Shown here: positions 25,824-34,575 of the stretch, in pieces | Layout: the number at the start of each line of letters is the position of its first letter | Numbering within the stretch: position 1 is the first letter of the stretch | Origin: Afipia massiliensis | GTDB lineage: Bacteria > Pseudomonadota > Alphaproteobacteria > Rhizobiales > Xanthobacteraceae | DNA length: 64,000 nt | Direction of reading: 5' to 3' | Assembly: GCF_001006325.2 (NCBI RefSeq) | Contig: NZ_LBIA02000001.1 | Location: forward strand, 62,001 to 126,000 | Translations under genes and position numbers: made by a program | The notes under the pieces: generated by a model | Told to the model about the DNA's origin: nothing | What the model saw: the letters and a program-made list of their open reading frames with translations, nothing else | Database searches by the model: none

Positions 25824-26624
25824 ATGAAGTCGCCCGCCAAACCCCGTCCAAAGCCAGTCAGCAAGCTCATCAAGCCGGGCCGCATTCAGGCCGTGCTGCG
25901 CACGCTCGGCAGCGAGATCGCGCAGGATCTGATCCCGGTCGGCGCGACGCTGCCGCCGGAACACGACCTCGAGAGCCGTTTTGGCGTCGGCCGCGGCGTG
26001 GTGCGCGAAGCGATCAAGACGCTCGCCGCCAAGGGACTGGTCAGCGTGCGGCCCCGCCACGGCACCCATGTGCGGCCGCGCGGCGACTGGAGCCTGCTCG
26101 ACCGTGACGTGTTGAGCTGGCTGATCAGCAAGGAAGAGCCGAATCGCGACCTGCTGCTTGCGCTCCAGGAAGTCCGCCTGATCATCGAGCCTGCTGCCGC
26201 CGCCCTCGCCGCCGAACGCGCGACAGCGAAGGATCGCAAGCGCATCATGACGGCGCTCGCCGCAATGGAAGCCTCGCACGACGTGCCGACCGCCATCATC
26301 GCCGACAAGGCATTCCACCTGGCGATCATCGACGCCACGCACAATCCGGTGCTGCAGGGTTTCCGCGGCGCCATCGACACCATTCTCAGCGCCGTCTTCA
26401 TGGTCGCCACCGGCAGTCCGGGCTGGTTTCACGAAAATCTGCCGAACCACGCCATCGCGGCCCGCGCCATCGGCGAGGGCAACGCTGAGAAGGCACGCGC
26501 GGCAATGCAGCAAGTGCTCGGTTATACCCAGTTCAAGCTGTCGAAGAAGAAATACGGACGGGCGCGAACGTCATCCGGCAAGCAGGCGGTCAACGGCAAG
26601 CTCAGGAAGAAGCGCGTCGCGTGA
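25824..26624 (+). CDS. GntR family regulator with FCD (FadR-like) domain
   Basis: The N-terminal winged helix (residues about 17-75) includes TLPPEHDLESRFGVGRGVVR and the wing RPRHGTHVRPRGDW. The all-helical FCD domain follows, with the metal-site pattern of Asp and His residues (DKAFHLAIIDATHN, then NHAIAARAI). Such regulators usually respond to a carboxylate or acyl-CoA. The Lys/Arg-rich tail after residue 235 is unusual and may add DNA affinity. It precedes the Liv-type operon that ends in a CoA ligase and is likely its local regulator. Confidence 0.85.
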   Translation: MKSPAKPRPKPVSKLIKPGRIQAVLRTLGSEIAQDLIPVGATLPPEHDLESRFGVGRGVVREAIKTLAAKGLVSVRPRHGTHVRPRGDWSLLDRDVLSWLISKEEPNRDLLLALQEVRLIIEPAAAALAAERATAKDRKRIMTALAAMEASHDVPTAIIADKAFHLAIIDATHNPVLQGFRGAIDTILSAVFMVATGSPGWFHENLPNHAIAARAIGEGNAEKARAAMQQVLGYTQFKLSKKKYGRARTSSGKQAVNGKLRKKRVA

Positions 26625-26716
26625 CGCAACAATCCGTCACGGCAACCGGTTCGCCACACGAACGCGCGATGCGCGTACCCGCCTGACTGGAATGTGTCAG
26701 TCCTGGTTGGCGTTAC

Positions 26717-26770
26717 TGCAAATACCTTGTGCAAATTCTGCAAGACCTCTGCAACCCGCTAGAAGTGCAA
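26717..26770. promoter_or_regulatory. Cluster of TGCAA repeats upstream of the Liv-type operon
   Basis: Five copies of TGCAA begin at 26717, 26730, 26739, 26750 and 26766 in a 284-base gap before the binding-protein gene. The spacing is irregular. Otherwise this gap shows no gene. Confidence 0.3.
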
Positions 26771-26908
26771 GCTTTCGTCGCACCATCCCGAGAACCGGAT
26801 CATAGACGTGCGCCGAAAGCCCGCTTAAGCTGTCATCGAACCACTGACATCCGGCGAACGGATGCGGACACAAAGAGCCGGCGCGACCGGACAATTCGGG
26901 AGGAACAT

Positions 26909-28210
26909 ATGAAGCGCTTCACGCGAACCCTTGGCATGTTGACGGCCTGTTCGGCCGCATTTCTGGCGCTCACTGGCCCATCGTTGGCACAGGAAACCTT
27001 CAAGGTCGGCATCGTCACCTTCCTGTCGGGTCCCGCCGCCGAAAGTTTTGGCGTGCCCGCCGGCAAAGCTGCGGAATTCGTCATCGGCGAATTGAACAAG
27101 GGCGCCGTACCGGCTCCCTATAATAAAGCCGGCTTCGGCGGCATGAAGATCGAGCCCATCGTCATCGACGAGAACGGCGGCGCGACCAAACAGGTGCAAG
27201 AGCTGCGCAACCTCTATCAGCGCGACAATGTCGACGCCGTCATCGGCTATATCGGATCCGGCGACTGCCTCGCGGTCGCGCCCATCGCGGAAGAGCTGAA
27301 GAAGCCGCTGTTCCTGTTCGACTGCGGCACGCCGCGCATCTTCGAGGAAGCCAAATACAACTACGTCTTCCGTACGGCCGCCCACGCCACCCAGGATAAC
27401 GTCGGGCTCATCCGTTACATGAAGATGAAGAACATCAAGATGGATACGTTCTCGGCCATCAACCAGGATTACGCCTGGGGCCAGGACAGCCGGGCCGACT
27501 TCGTCGCGGCCGCGGCCCAGCTTTACCCCAATGCGAAGCTCGGCGCGGACCTGCTGCCGAAGTTCGGCGCGGGCCAGTATGGCACCGAAGTCTCTGCTCT
27601 GGTGTCGGCCGGATCTGATGTCGTCTATTCGAGCCTCTGGGGCGGCGATTTGCAGGCCTTCGTCCTGCAATCGGTGCCACGCGGCCTCGCCAAGCGCAGC
27701 CAGTTTGTGTTCAGCGCCGCTGACCACGTCCTGCCGCCGCTCGGCGACAAGATGCCCGACGGCGTCATCATCGGCGCACGCGGCTCCTATGGTCTGATGT
27801 CGCCGAAGACCCCGCTCAACGAGTGGTTCTTCAGCGGCTACGAAAAGGCCAACGGTGCCTATCCCGTGCAGGCCGCCTATCGCGTCACGCAGTCGATCCT
27901 CGGCGTGAAGAACGCGGTCGAGAAGGCCATGGCCAAGAACGGCGGCAAGAAGCCAAGCGCCGATGAACTGGTCGCTGCGATGACCGGCTCCGAATGGCAG
28001 AGCCCAGGCGGCCTGATCCAGATGAAGAACGGCGACGGTCATCAGGCCATCCAGCCGATCTCGTTCAGCCGCACCAAGTACAACGCAGAGAAGAAGCGCG
28101 TCGATCTGGTCGACATCGTCAACTTCGAAGCCGAATGCGTTAACCCGCCTCCGGGCGTGAAGGCGATCGACTGGATCAAGGGCGGAATGAAGAACGACAA
28201 GTGCAAGTAA
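26909..28210 (+). CDS. Liv-type ABC transporter substrate-binding protein (first operon)
   Basis: This secreted binding protein of about 433 residues has a signal peptide (LGMLTACSAAFLALTGPSLA) ending near residue 24 and a periplasmic-binding fold type I. Typical stretches are VGIVTFLSGPAAESFGVPAG and NGGATKQVQELRNLYQRDNV. GGGAGG lies eight bases before ATG 26909; the frame extends upstream but without a signal peptide. It captures the ligand for the LivHMGF genes that follow. The acyl-CoA ligase at the operon's end suggests a carboxylic acid ligand, not a branched-chain amino acid, though this is inference. Confidence 0.88.
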   Translation: MKRFTRTLGMLTACSAAFLALTGPSLAQETFKVGIVTFLSGPAAESFGVPAGKAAEFVIGELNKGAVPAPYNKAGFGGMKIEPIVIDENGGATKQVQELRNLYQRDNVDAVIGYIGSGDCLAVAPIAEELKKPLFLFDCGTPRIFEEAKYNYVFRTAAHATQDNVGLIRYMKMKNIKMDTFSAINQDYAWGQDSRADFVAAAAQLYPNAKLGADLLPKFGAGQYGTEVSALVSAGSDVVYSSLWGGDLQAFVLQSVPRGLAKRSQFVFSAADHVLPPLGDKMPDGVIIGARGSYGLMSPKTPLNEWFFSGYEKANGAYPVQAAYRVTQSILGVKNAVEKAMAKNGGKKPSADELVAAMTGSEWQSPGGLIQMKNGDGHQAIQPISFSRTKYNAEKKRVDLVDIVNFEAECVNPPPGVKAIDWIKGGMKNDKCK

Positions 28211-28245
28211 TCTGATCAGATCGCACATGTCGCCTCGAACACCAT

Positions 28246-28362
28246 GCGCCCCCTCTCCCCGTTGGGGAGAGGGTGGGGTGAGGGGCGCTTGATGCCTCTG
28301 CTCGGATACCGATCCCCCTCACCCGGCGCTACGCGCCGACCTCTCCCCACCGGGGAGAGGTG
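28246..28362. repeat. Family D repeat between binding protein and permease
   Basis: Two hairpins, CCTCTCCCC-GTT-GGGGAGAGG and CCTCTCCCC-ACC-GGGGAGAGG, flank GGGTGAGGGGCGC and GGCGCTACGCGCC. It resembles 10753-10881. It could cut expression between the binding protein and the membrane components. Confidence 0.8.
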
Positions 28363-28389
28363 ATCCCGGCATCGCGGCACGAAAGACAC

Positions 28390-29286
28390 ATGAACACTTT
28401 TCTCACGGTCATACTCGACGGCCTGATCCAGGCATCGTGGCTATTCGTCGTGGCGCTGGGGCTAACCCTCGTCTTCGGCGTGCTCAAGATTCTCAACATC
28501 GCCCACGGCGGCTTCTACGCGCTGGGCGCCTATCTCGCCGCGACTGCCGTCACCATGGCCACCGCGCATAAGGTTCCTCCGGGCCTTGGCTTTATCCTGA
28601 TGCTGGTGTCGGTGGCCCTCATCGCCGCGGCAATCGGCCTGCTGATGGAGCGCGGACTCATCAAGCTGTTCTATGGCCGCGATGAAGTCGTGCTGCTCCT
28701 CGTCACCTATGCTGTGTTTCTGATCTTCGAAGACGCGACCAAATTGATCTGGGGCGTCAATCCGATCTACGCCAACCAGCCTTATGAACTGTTCGGCAAT
28801 GCCGAGTTCGCCGGGTTGTTCTACGTCGGCTACGATCTCATGCTGATTCCGCTGTCGGCGGCCATCGGCTTCGCGGTGTGGTTCGGTCTCAACCGCACCA
28901 CCACCGGCAAGATCGTCACGGCGGTCATCCACAATGCCGAGATGAGCGCCAGCATGGGCGTGAAGATCAATCGGGTCTACGCGCTGGCCTTTGCCTTCGG
29001 TGTCATGCTCGCCGCACTGGCCGGCGGACTGACCGCGCCGAAGATTTCGGTGCAGCCGGGACTGAGCTCCGAAATCATCATTCTCAGCTTCGCCATCGTC
29101 GTAATCGGCGGCCTCGGCAGCGTTGAAGGCGCAGCCGTCGGCGCCATCCTTGTCGGCCTCGCGCGTGCCGCGTCGGTCCATCTGCTGCCGCAGGCCGAAT
29201 TGTTCATGATCTATCTCATTATGGCTGCCGTGCTGATGTTCAGACCCGAGGGCTTGTTCCGCCGTGAAACCGCGAGGCGGATCTGA
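28390..29286 (+). CDS. Liv-type ABC transporter permease, LivH family (first operon)
   Basis: An inner-membrane permease of 298 residues with eight or nine membrane segments. LTLVFGVLKILNIAHGGFYA is the LivH hallmark and IVVIGGLGSVEGAAVGAILV forms the coupling region. ATG 28390 is used, with GAAAG upstream; the frame runs to 28360 into the repeat. The stop overlaps the next start (TGATG), so translation is coupled to the LivM-type gene. Confidence 0.92.
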   Translation: MNTFLTVILDGLIQASWLFVVALGLTLVFGVLKILNIAHGGFYALGAYLAATAVTMATAHKVPPGLGFILMLVSVALIAAAIGLLMERGLIKLFYGRDEVVLLLVTYAVFLIFEDATKLIWGVNPIYANQPYELFGNAEFAGLFYVGYDLMLIPLSAAIGFAVWFGLNRTTTGKIVTAVIHNAEMSASMGVKINRVYALAFAFGVMLAALAGGLTAPKISVQPGLSSEIIILSFAIVVIGGLGSVEGAAVGAILVGLARAASVHLLPQAELFMIYLIMAAVLMFRPEGLFRRETARRI

Positions 29287-30272
29287 TGAAATACGCCACA
29301 AATCCATTCGTTCTTTTCGGCCTCGTCGTACTCGCTGTGCTGTTCGGCCGCGTGATTCCAGCGTGGACGCTGTCGCTCGCCACCGTCGCCGCATCGAAGG
29401 CGCTGGTCGCGCTCGGCATCGTTGTACTGGCGCGCACCGGCAACGTCTCGTTCGGGCAAGGCCTGTTCTATGCCGGAGGCGGCTATGGCGTTGCTCTCAT
29501 CGCCCACAGCTGGGGCCTGACGGATGCCGTCGCGCAGGTTCTGATCGGCGCGGTGTTCGGCGGTCTGCTCGGCCTGATCATCGGCCCGCTCATTGCCCGT
29601 TACACCGGCATCTTCTTCGGCATGCTGACGCTGGCGCTGTCGATGGTGCTCTACGGTGCGCTGGTCAAGACCACCGTGCTTGGCGGCTCCGACGGATTCA
29701 ACGTGGGCCGCCCCACCCTGTTCGGCGCGGTGTTCAACGATCCACGCGAAGCGGACTTCATGCTCTACGCGGTGTCGGTCGTCGCCACCGGCCTTGCGGG
29801 CATCTTCGCAACGATCCTGTTCCGCTCGCAGTTCGGGCTGACAAGCCTCGCAGTGCGTGAAAACAACCTTCGTGTCGAATATCTCGGCACCTCCGCGAAC
29901 CGCATCGTCACCATCAATTTCATCATCGCGGCAACATTCGCCGGCGCCAGCGGGGCCCTCGCCCTGATGGCCCAGCGACACATCGATCCGGAATTCGCCT
30001 ACTGGACCACATCCGGCGAATTCGTCTTCATCGCGGTGCTCGCGGGCACGCAGAGCGTCGCCGCGGTGTTCATTTCAGCTGTTGTGCTCGAACTGGTGCG
30101 CTCGTTCTCCAATCTCTACCTGCCGAACACATGGCAGCTCGTGCTCGGCCTGTTCCTGCTGGCGGTTATCCTGTTCCTGCCGCGCGGCATCGGATCGCTC
30201 TGGAATCGGAAGAAGCGCACGACGGAAGCGCCTCCGGAACCGGCAATCGCCGGGAAAGGAGCGGCATCATGA
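29286..30272 (+). CDS. Liv-type ABC transporter permease, LivM family (first operon)
   Basis: The second permease, of 328 residues, begins with a membrane segment and carries LVVARTGNVSFGQGLFYAGG-like sequence (seen as ARTGNVSFGQGLFYAGG) near the N-terminus and SGEFVFIAVLAGTQSVAAVF near the coupling region. It pairs with the LivH-type subunit to form the channel. A polar tail of about 25 residues ends the protein. The stop overlaps the LivG-type start by four bases. Confidence 0.92.
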   Translation: MKYATNPFVLFGLVVLAVLFGRVIPAWTLSLATVAASKALVALGIVVLARTGNVSFGQGLFYAGGGYGVALIAHSWGLTDAVAQVLIGAVFGGLLGLIIGPLIARYTGIFFGMLTLALSMVLYGALVKTTVLGGSDGFNVGRPTLFGAVFNDPREADFMLYAVSVVATGLAGIFATILFRSQFGLTSLAVRENNLRVEYLGTSANRIVTINFIIAATFAGASGALALMAQRHIDPEFAYWTTSGEFVFIAVLAGTQSVAAVFISAVVLELVRSFSNLYLPNTWQLVLGLFLLAVILFLPRGIGSLWNRKKRTTEAPPEPAIAGKGAAS

Positions 30273-31018
30273 AGCCCGTCCTTTCCGTCCGCGGACTGCA
30301 GAAGCGTTTCGGCGCGGTGGTCGCCGCCGACAACGTCAGCATCGATATTCCAGCGGGCCAGAAGCTTTGCCTGATCGGCGCGAACGGCGCGGGCAAGACC
30401 ACGTTCGTGAACATGGTGACGGGCTACATGAAGCCCGACAGCGGCGCGATCGAACTTGACGGCTCGCCGATCGGACGGCGCTCCCCGCGCGATGTCGCCA
30501 AGCTCGGGATTTCGCGCTCGTTCCAGATTCCGCAGCTCTTCATCGAACTCACCGCGGCGGAAAATCTCACCGTTGCCGTCTCCAGCGCGGAAGGCGGAAA
30601 GCTCTCGGTGACCGCCCCTGCGGACAGCGGCGACCGCCGCGACAAGGCCGTCGCACTGCTCGACCGTTTCGGCCTGGCCGGCCACGCGGACCGCCCGGTG
30701 GCCGAACTGGCCGGCGGCGTCCGCAAGCTGGTCGATATCGCCATGGCGCTGGCGCGCCGTCCGAAATTGCTGCTGCTGGATGAACCGACCTCCGGCGTCT
30801 CTGCGGAGGAGAAATTCGCGACGATGGACCGCGTCATTCACGCCGTGTCGGAAGAAGCCGCTACCATCGTCTTCGTCGAACACGACATGGACATCGTCAG
30901 CAAATATTCCGACCGCGTGGTCGCCTTCTACAACGGTCGCATTCTGGCCGACGGCGAGCCGTCAACCGTGCTGAAAGACAACGAAGTGCGCCGCTATGTG
31001 ACAGGAGGCGCACGATGA
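30269..31018 (+). CDS. Liv-type ABC transporter ATPase, LivG family (first operon)
   Basis: One of two ATPases of the importer, 249 residues. Walker A is GANGAGKTT, the signature is the degenerate LAGGVRKLVDIAMAL, Walker B is LLLLDEPTSGVS, and the switch His is in VFVEHDMDIV. ATG 30269 has AAAGGA upstream; the longer frame from 30131 is not used. The LivG signature lacking a strict LSGGQ is normal in this subfamily. Confidence 0.92.
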   Translation: MKPVLSVRGLQKRFGAVVAADNVSIDIPAGQKLCLIGANGAGKTTFVNMVTGYMKPDSGAIELDGSPIGRRSPRDVAKLGISRSFQIPQLFIELTAAENLTVAVSSAEGGKLSVTAPADSGDRRDKAVALLDRFGLAGHADRPVAELAGGVRKLVDIAMALARRPKLLLLDEPTSGVSAEEKFATMDRVIHAVSEEAATIVFVEHDMDIVSKYSDRVVAFYNGRILADGEPSTVLKDNEVRRYVTGGAR

Positions 31019-31677
31019 CCCCCGCCCGCCCGCTGCTTGATATCGACAATCTCGCGGTCGAGATCCAGTCAATGCCCGCGCTGCGCGGCTTCACCATGCA
31101 CCTTTCTGAGGGCGCCATGGTCAGCCTCGTCGGCCGCAACGGCGCCGGCAAAACCACGCTGATGCGCTCGATCATGGGGCATCTCGCACCCAAGCACGGT
31201 ACGATCCGTTTCGGCGGCGAAGACCTGGCCGCCCTGCCGCGTCATGCCCGCGCCGGTCTCGGCATCGGCTACATGCCGGAAGATCGCGGACTGGTGCCTC
31301 AACTGACGGTAGAAGAAAACATCCTGCTGCCGCTGTGGGTCGCGAAGGATGTCGATCGCAAGGCGCGGCTGGACTTCGTCTACGAGGTGATCGGTGAACT
31401 GACCACCATGCGCGACCGCAAGGCGCTGCTGCTGTCCGGCGGACAACAGAAGCTGGTTGCGCTCGGCCGCGCGCTCGGCATCGGAACAAAATGCCTGCTG
31501 CTCGATGAGCCATTCGAGGGGATCGCACCTGCCCTGTCCGAACGCATCTCCGATGTGCTTGCCTCGCTCAAGGGCAAAGGTTTAACTGTCTTGATGTCTC
31601 AATCCGATTTGAATCATTCGCATACTTTGTTCGATGCTGAATTCGTGATCGAGCGCGGAGCCAACCTTACAGCCTGA
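31015..31677 (+). CDS. Liv-type ABC transporter ATPase, LivF family (first operon)
   Basis: The second ATPase, 220 residues. Walker A is GRNGAGKTT, followed by GIGYMPEDRGLVPQLTVEEN, the signature LSGGQQKLVALGRAL and Walker B CLLLDEPFEGIA. The switch His is replaced by Gln-Ser (LMSQSDLNHSH), which is odd: the H-loop His is normally conserved, so hydrolysis may depend on the partner subunit. It overlaps the previous gene by four bases. Confidence 0.9.
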   Translation: MTPARPLLDIDNLAVEIQSMPALRGFTMHLSEGAMVSLVGRNGAGKTTLMRSIMGHLAPKHGTIRFGGEDLAALPRHARAGLGIGYMPEDRGLVPQLTVEENILLPLWVAKDVDRKARLDFVYEVIGELTTMRDRKALLLSGGQQKLVALGRALGIGTKCLLLDEPFEGIAPALSERISDVLASLKGKGLTVLMSQSDLNHSHTLFDAEFVIERGANLTA

Positions 31678-31701
31678 CATTGCAGGACAGGACACGACGA
31701 C

Positions 31702-33294
31702 ATGGACTGGTCGCAATATCCGATTCCAGCAATGCGGCTGGAAACCCGTTTCGGCGATCGCGTCGTCCCAGCCTTCGAGAACCGGCCGGCGAATATCTGG
31801 GCGATGGTCGCCGATGCAGCCGTGCGGCATCCCGACAGCGACGCCTTGATCTGCGGCGACGAACGGATGACCTGGCGCGAGGTCGCGCAGAAATCCATGC
31901 AGATCGCGGCGGGCTTCAAGGAAATCGGGCTGAAGCCCGGCGACCGCATCGCGCTTCTGCTCGGCAACCGCAACGAATTCGTACTGGCGCTGTTTGGCGC
32001 AGCCCATCTCGGCCTCGTGAGCGTGATGCTGAGCACGCGCCAGCAAAAGCCCGAAATTGCCTACGTTCTGACCGACTGCGGCGCGAAGCTTCTCATTTAT
32101 GAAGACGCCATGGCAGACCGCCTGCCCGATCAACTCGAACTTCCAGAACTGCTTCACCGCGTGTCGATCAGCCCCACCGAGGGCGCACTGGCGTTTCAGG
32201 ATCTTGTCGCAACCGACGCAGCGCAGTCGCCGGCAGCGGTGGACGAGCAGGATACTGCGATGATCCTGTACACGTCGGGGACGACGGGAAGACCCAAAGG
32301 CGCGATGCTGGCGCATTGCAACCTGATCCATTCGGCGATGGTGTATGAAGCCTGCCTCGAACTGACCCACAAGGACCGCTCGATCGCCGCCGTTCCGCTC
32401 GCGCATGTCACCGGTATTGCGGCCAATATCATGAGCATGGCGCGTTGCTCCGGCGCGCTCATCATCGTGCCGGAATTCAAGGCCGCAGAATATCTGAAGA
32501 TCGCCTCGCGCGAACGCGCCACACAGACGGTGATGGTGCCCGCGATGTACAATCTGTGCCTGCTGCAGGCCGATTTCGACTCTTACGATCTGTCCGCCTG
32601 GCGCATCGGCGGCTATGGCGGCGCGCCGATGCCGGTCGCAACCATCCAAAAACTCGCGGAGAAACTTCCCGGGTTGAAACTGGTCAATGCCTACGGATCG
32701 ACCGAAACATCGTCGCCTTCAACCGTCATGCCGCCGGAATTCACCGCGAGCCACGGCGACAGCGTCGGCCTGCCCTGCCCCGGCGCGCATATCATGGTCA
32801 TGAGCGCCGACGGACGCGAACTGCCGCGCGGCGAGGTCGGCGAACTCTGGATCCACGGCGGCTCGGTCATCAAGGGGTACTGGAACAATCCGCGCGCGAC
32901 GGCGGAGAGCTTTACCGCCGGTTACTGGCATTCCGGCGACCTCGGCTCGATCGACGAGCAGAACTTCGTGCGCGTGTTCGATCGGCAGAAGGACATGATC
33001 AACCGCGGCGGTCTCAAGATCTATTCGGCGGAGGTGGAGTCGGTATTGGCCGGTCATCCCGCGGTGATCGAAAGCGCCATCGTCGCGCGCCCCTGCCCGG
33101 TGCTGGGCGAGCGCGTTCATGCCGTGGTGGTGGTCCGCGCGGAGATCGATTCGCCGACGCTGCGTTCATGGTGCGCCGAGCGCATGTCGGATTACAAAGT
33201 CCCGGAAACCATCTCGATCGGTACCGAGCCGCTGCCGCGCAATGCCAACGGCAAGGTCATGAAGAAGAACCTGCGCGACAGCCTGACGGGCTAA
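31702..33294 (+). CDS. AMP-dependent acyl-CoA synthetase/ligase
   Basis: The enzyme joins a carboxylic acid to CoA through an acyl-adenylate. It has the P-loop-like MILYTSGTTGRPKGAM, the adenine site NAYGSTETSSPS, the hinge GYWHSGDLGSIDEQ, the A8 motif NRGGLKIYSAEVES, and the catalytic Lys near the C-terminus in PRNANGKVMKKNLR. The length of 530 residues is normal. It is 24 bases behind the LivF-type gene and probably completes the operon by activating the imported acid, which remains unidentified. Confidence 0.9.
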   Translation: MDWSQYPIPAMRLETRFGDRVVPAFENRPANIWAMVADAAVRHPDSDALICGDERMTWREVAQKSMQIAAGFKEIGLKPGDRIALLLGNRNEFVLALFGAAHLGLVSVMLSTRQQKPEIAYVLTDCGAKLLIYEDAMADRLPDQLELPELLHRVSISPTEGALAFQDLVATDAAQSPAAVDEQDTAMILYTSGTTGRPKGAMLAHCNLIHSAMVYEACLELTHKDRSIAAVPLAHVTGIAANIMSMARCSGALIIVPEFKAAEYLKIASRERATQTVMVPAMYNLCLLQADFDSYDLSAWRIGGYGGAPMPVATIQKLAEKLPGLKLVNAYGSTETSSPSTVMPPEFTASHGDSVGLPCPGAHIMVMSADGRELPRGEVGELWIHGGSVIKGYWNNPRATAESFTAGYWHSGDLGSIDEQNFVRVFDRQKDMINRGGLKIYSAEVESVLAGHPAVIESAIVARPCPVLGERVHAVVVVRAEIDSPTLRSWCAERMSDYKVPETISIGTEPLPRNANGKVMKKNLRDSLTG

Positions 33295-33364
33295 GCATCT
33301 CTGCGGACAGTAGGTGTTCCCAACGGCCTAGCTAATACAATCGGGAAATTCAGCGATTCAATTT

Positions 33365-33445
33365 CGTCATTGCGAGGAGCTCTTGCGACGAAGCAATCCA
33401 GCTTGTCTTTTGCTTCTGGATTGCTTCGCTGCGCTCGCAATGACG
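33365..33445. repeat. Family A inverted repeat, copy A4
   Basis: CGTCATTGCGAGGAGC and GCGCTCGCAATGACG form the outer arms, AAGCAATCCAG and CTGGATTGCTT the inner. It lies between convergent genes. Confidence 0.88.
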
Positions 33446-33469
33446 GCGCGAGATCGCCGCGCTCAGCGC

Positions 33470-34243
33470 TCAGCGCTCAGCGAACGCCTTCTCGACCACG
33501 AAATCAGCCGGTTCGCCATGATTGCCTTCAACGAAGCCGCGATCCATCAAGAGCTTCTTGGTGTCCAGCAGCAGCGCCGGGCTTCCGCACATCATGACGC
33601 GATCTTTGGCCGAATCGAGGTCAGGCAGCGAAATGTCGGAGAACAGCTTGCCCGATGTGATCAGGTCGGTGATGCGGCCGCGATTGCGGAACGGGTCGCG
33701 CGTCACGGTCGGATAATAGATGAGCTGCGCGCGCACCATGTCGCCGATCATCTCGTCCTGCGGCAGCTTCTCGGTGATCAGCTCGCCATAGGCCAATTCC
33801 CTGACGTGACGGCAGCCGTGCAGCAGCACGACCTTCTCGAAACGCTCGTAGGTCTCGGGGTCCTTGATGACGCTCAGGAACGGTGCGAGGCCGGTGCCGG
33901 TGCCGATCAGATAGAGGTTGCGGCCATCGGTGAGGTTGTCGATCACCAGTGTGCCGGTCGCCTTGCGGCTGACGATGATCTCATCGCCTTCCTTGAGATG
34001 CTGGAGGCGAGAGGTCAGCGGGCCGTCTGCGACCTTGATCGAGAAGAATTCGAGGTTCTCTTCATAGTTCGCGCTCGCGACGCTGTAGGCGCGCAGCAGC
34101 GGCTTCTCGTTCACCTTGAGGCCGATCATGGTGAACTCGCCATTGCGAAACCGGAACGACGAATCGCGCGTGGTCGTGAAGCTGAAAAGATTGTCGGTCC
34201 AGTGATGGACGCTGAGAACCGTTTCCTGATTGAAGTTGCTCAT
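33470..34243 (-). CDS. fpr: Ferredoxin-NADP+ reductase
   Basis: This FAD enzyme exchanges electrons between NADPH and ferredoxin or flavodoxin, often during oxidative stress. The FAD motif LLRAYSVASANYEE, the NADP-binding LIGTGTGLAPFLSVIKDP and the CGSPALL motif are present, and the protein ends in the bacterial VEKAFAER pattern. ATG 34243 gives 257 residues, the standard length of subclass I Fpr; ATG 34255 and upstream are less likely. It sits 27 bases from repeat A4. Confidence 0.92.
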   Translation of the reverse strand: MSNFNQETVLSVHHWTDNLFSFTTTRDSSFRFRNGEFTMIGLKVNEKPLLRAYSVASANYEENLEFFSIKVADGPLTSRLQHLKEGDEIIVSRKATGTLVIDNLTDGRNLYLIGTGTGLAPFLSVIKDPETYERFEKVVLLHGCRHVRELAYGELITEKLPQDEMIGDMVRAQLIYYPTVTRDPFRNRGRITDLITSGKLFSDISLPDLDSAKDRVMMCGSPALLLDTKKLLMDRGFVEGNHGEPADFVVEKAFAER

Positions 34244-34478
34244 AACCGGACCCATGCTCTTGCAATCGGTGAGCGCATAATCGCCGGACTTGCGGGCGGT
34301 CACGCCTCACGCAGAACTTCTCGCCAATGAATTTTGCTGGATGACCTGAAGACGGCGGCAGCATTCACGACGCCGGTGAAATAGCCGAATTTGCGTTTTT
34401 GGTCAATTACATACCGCGCCTGCGTCATGCCTCAAGGGCAGACCCACGTTGCATTCTAAGATCATGATCCGGAGGAGA
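34244..34478. other. Gap upstream of fpr
   Basis: No gene is evident here. The left part must hold the fpr promoter, reading leftward. An AT-richer stretch lies at 34387-34411. No clear operator was found. Confidence 0.3.
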
Positions 34479-34566
34479 AATTTCCTCCCGCACAGAGCCC
34501 GCCGGGAGGAAATTACACTCAATCTAACCGCCCGGATAACCGCGGCTGAGGAGCGCTCAGCCGCGG
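34479..34566 (-). terminator. Two stem-loops after the HMG-CoA reductase operon
   Basis: AATTTCCTCCCG (34479-34490) pairs with CGGGAGGAAATT (34503-34514), and CCGCGGCTGA (34540-34549) pairs with TCAGCCGCGG (34557-34566). The second is nine bases beyond the binding-protein stop. Neither has a long T-run on the minus strand. Confidence 0.55.
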
Positions 34567-34575
34567 CAACCGGTC

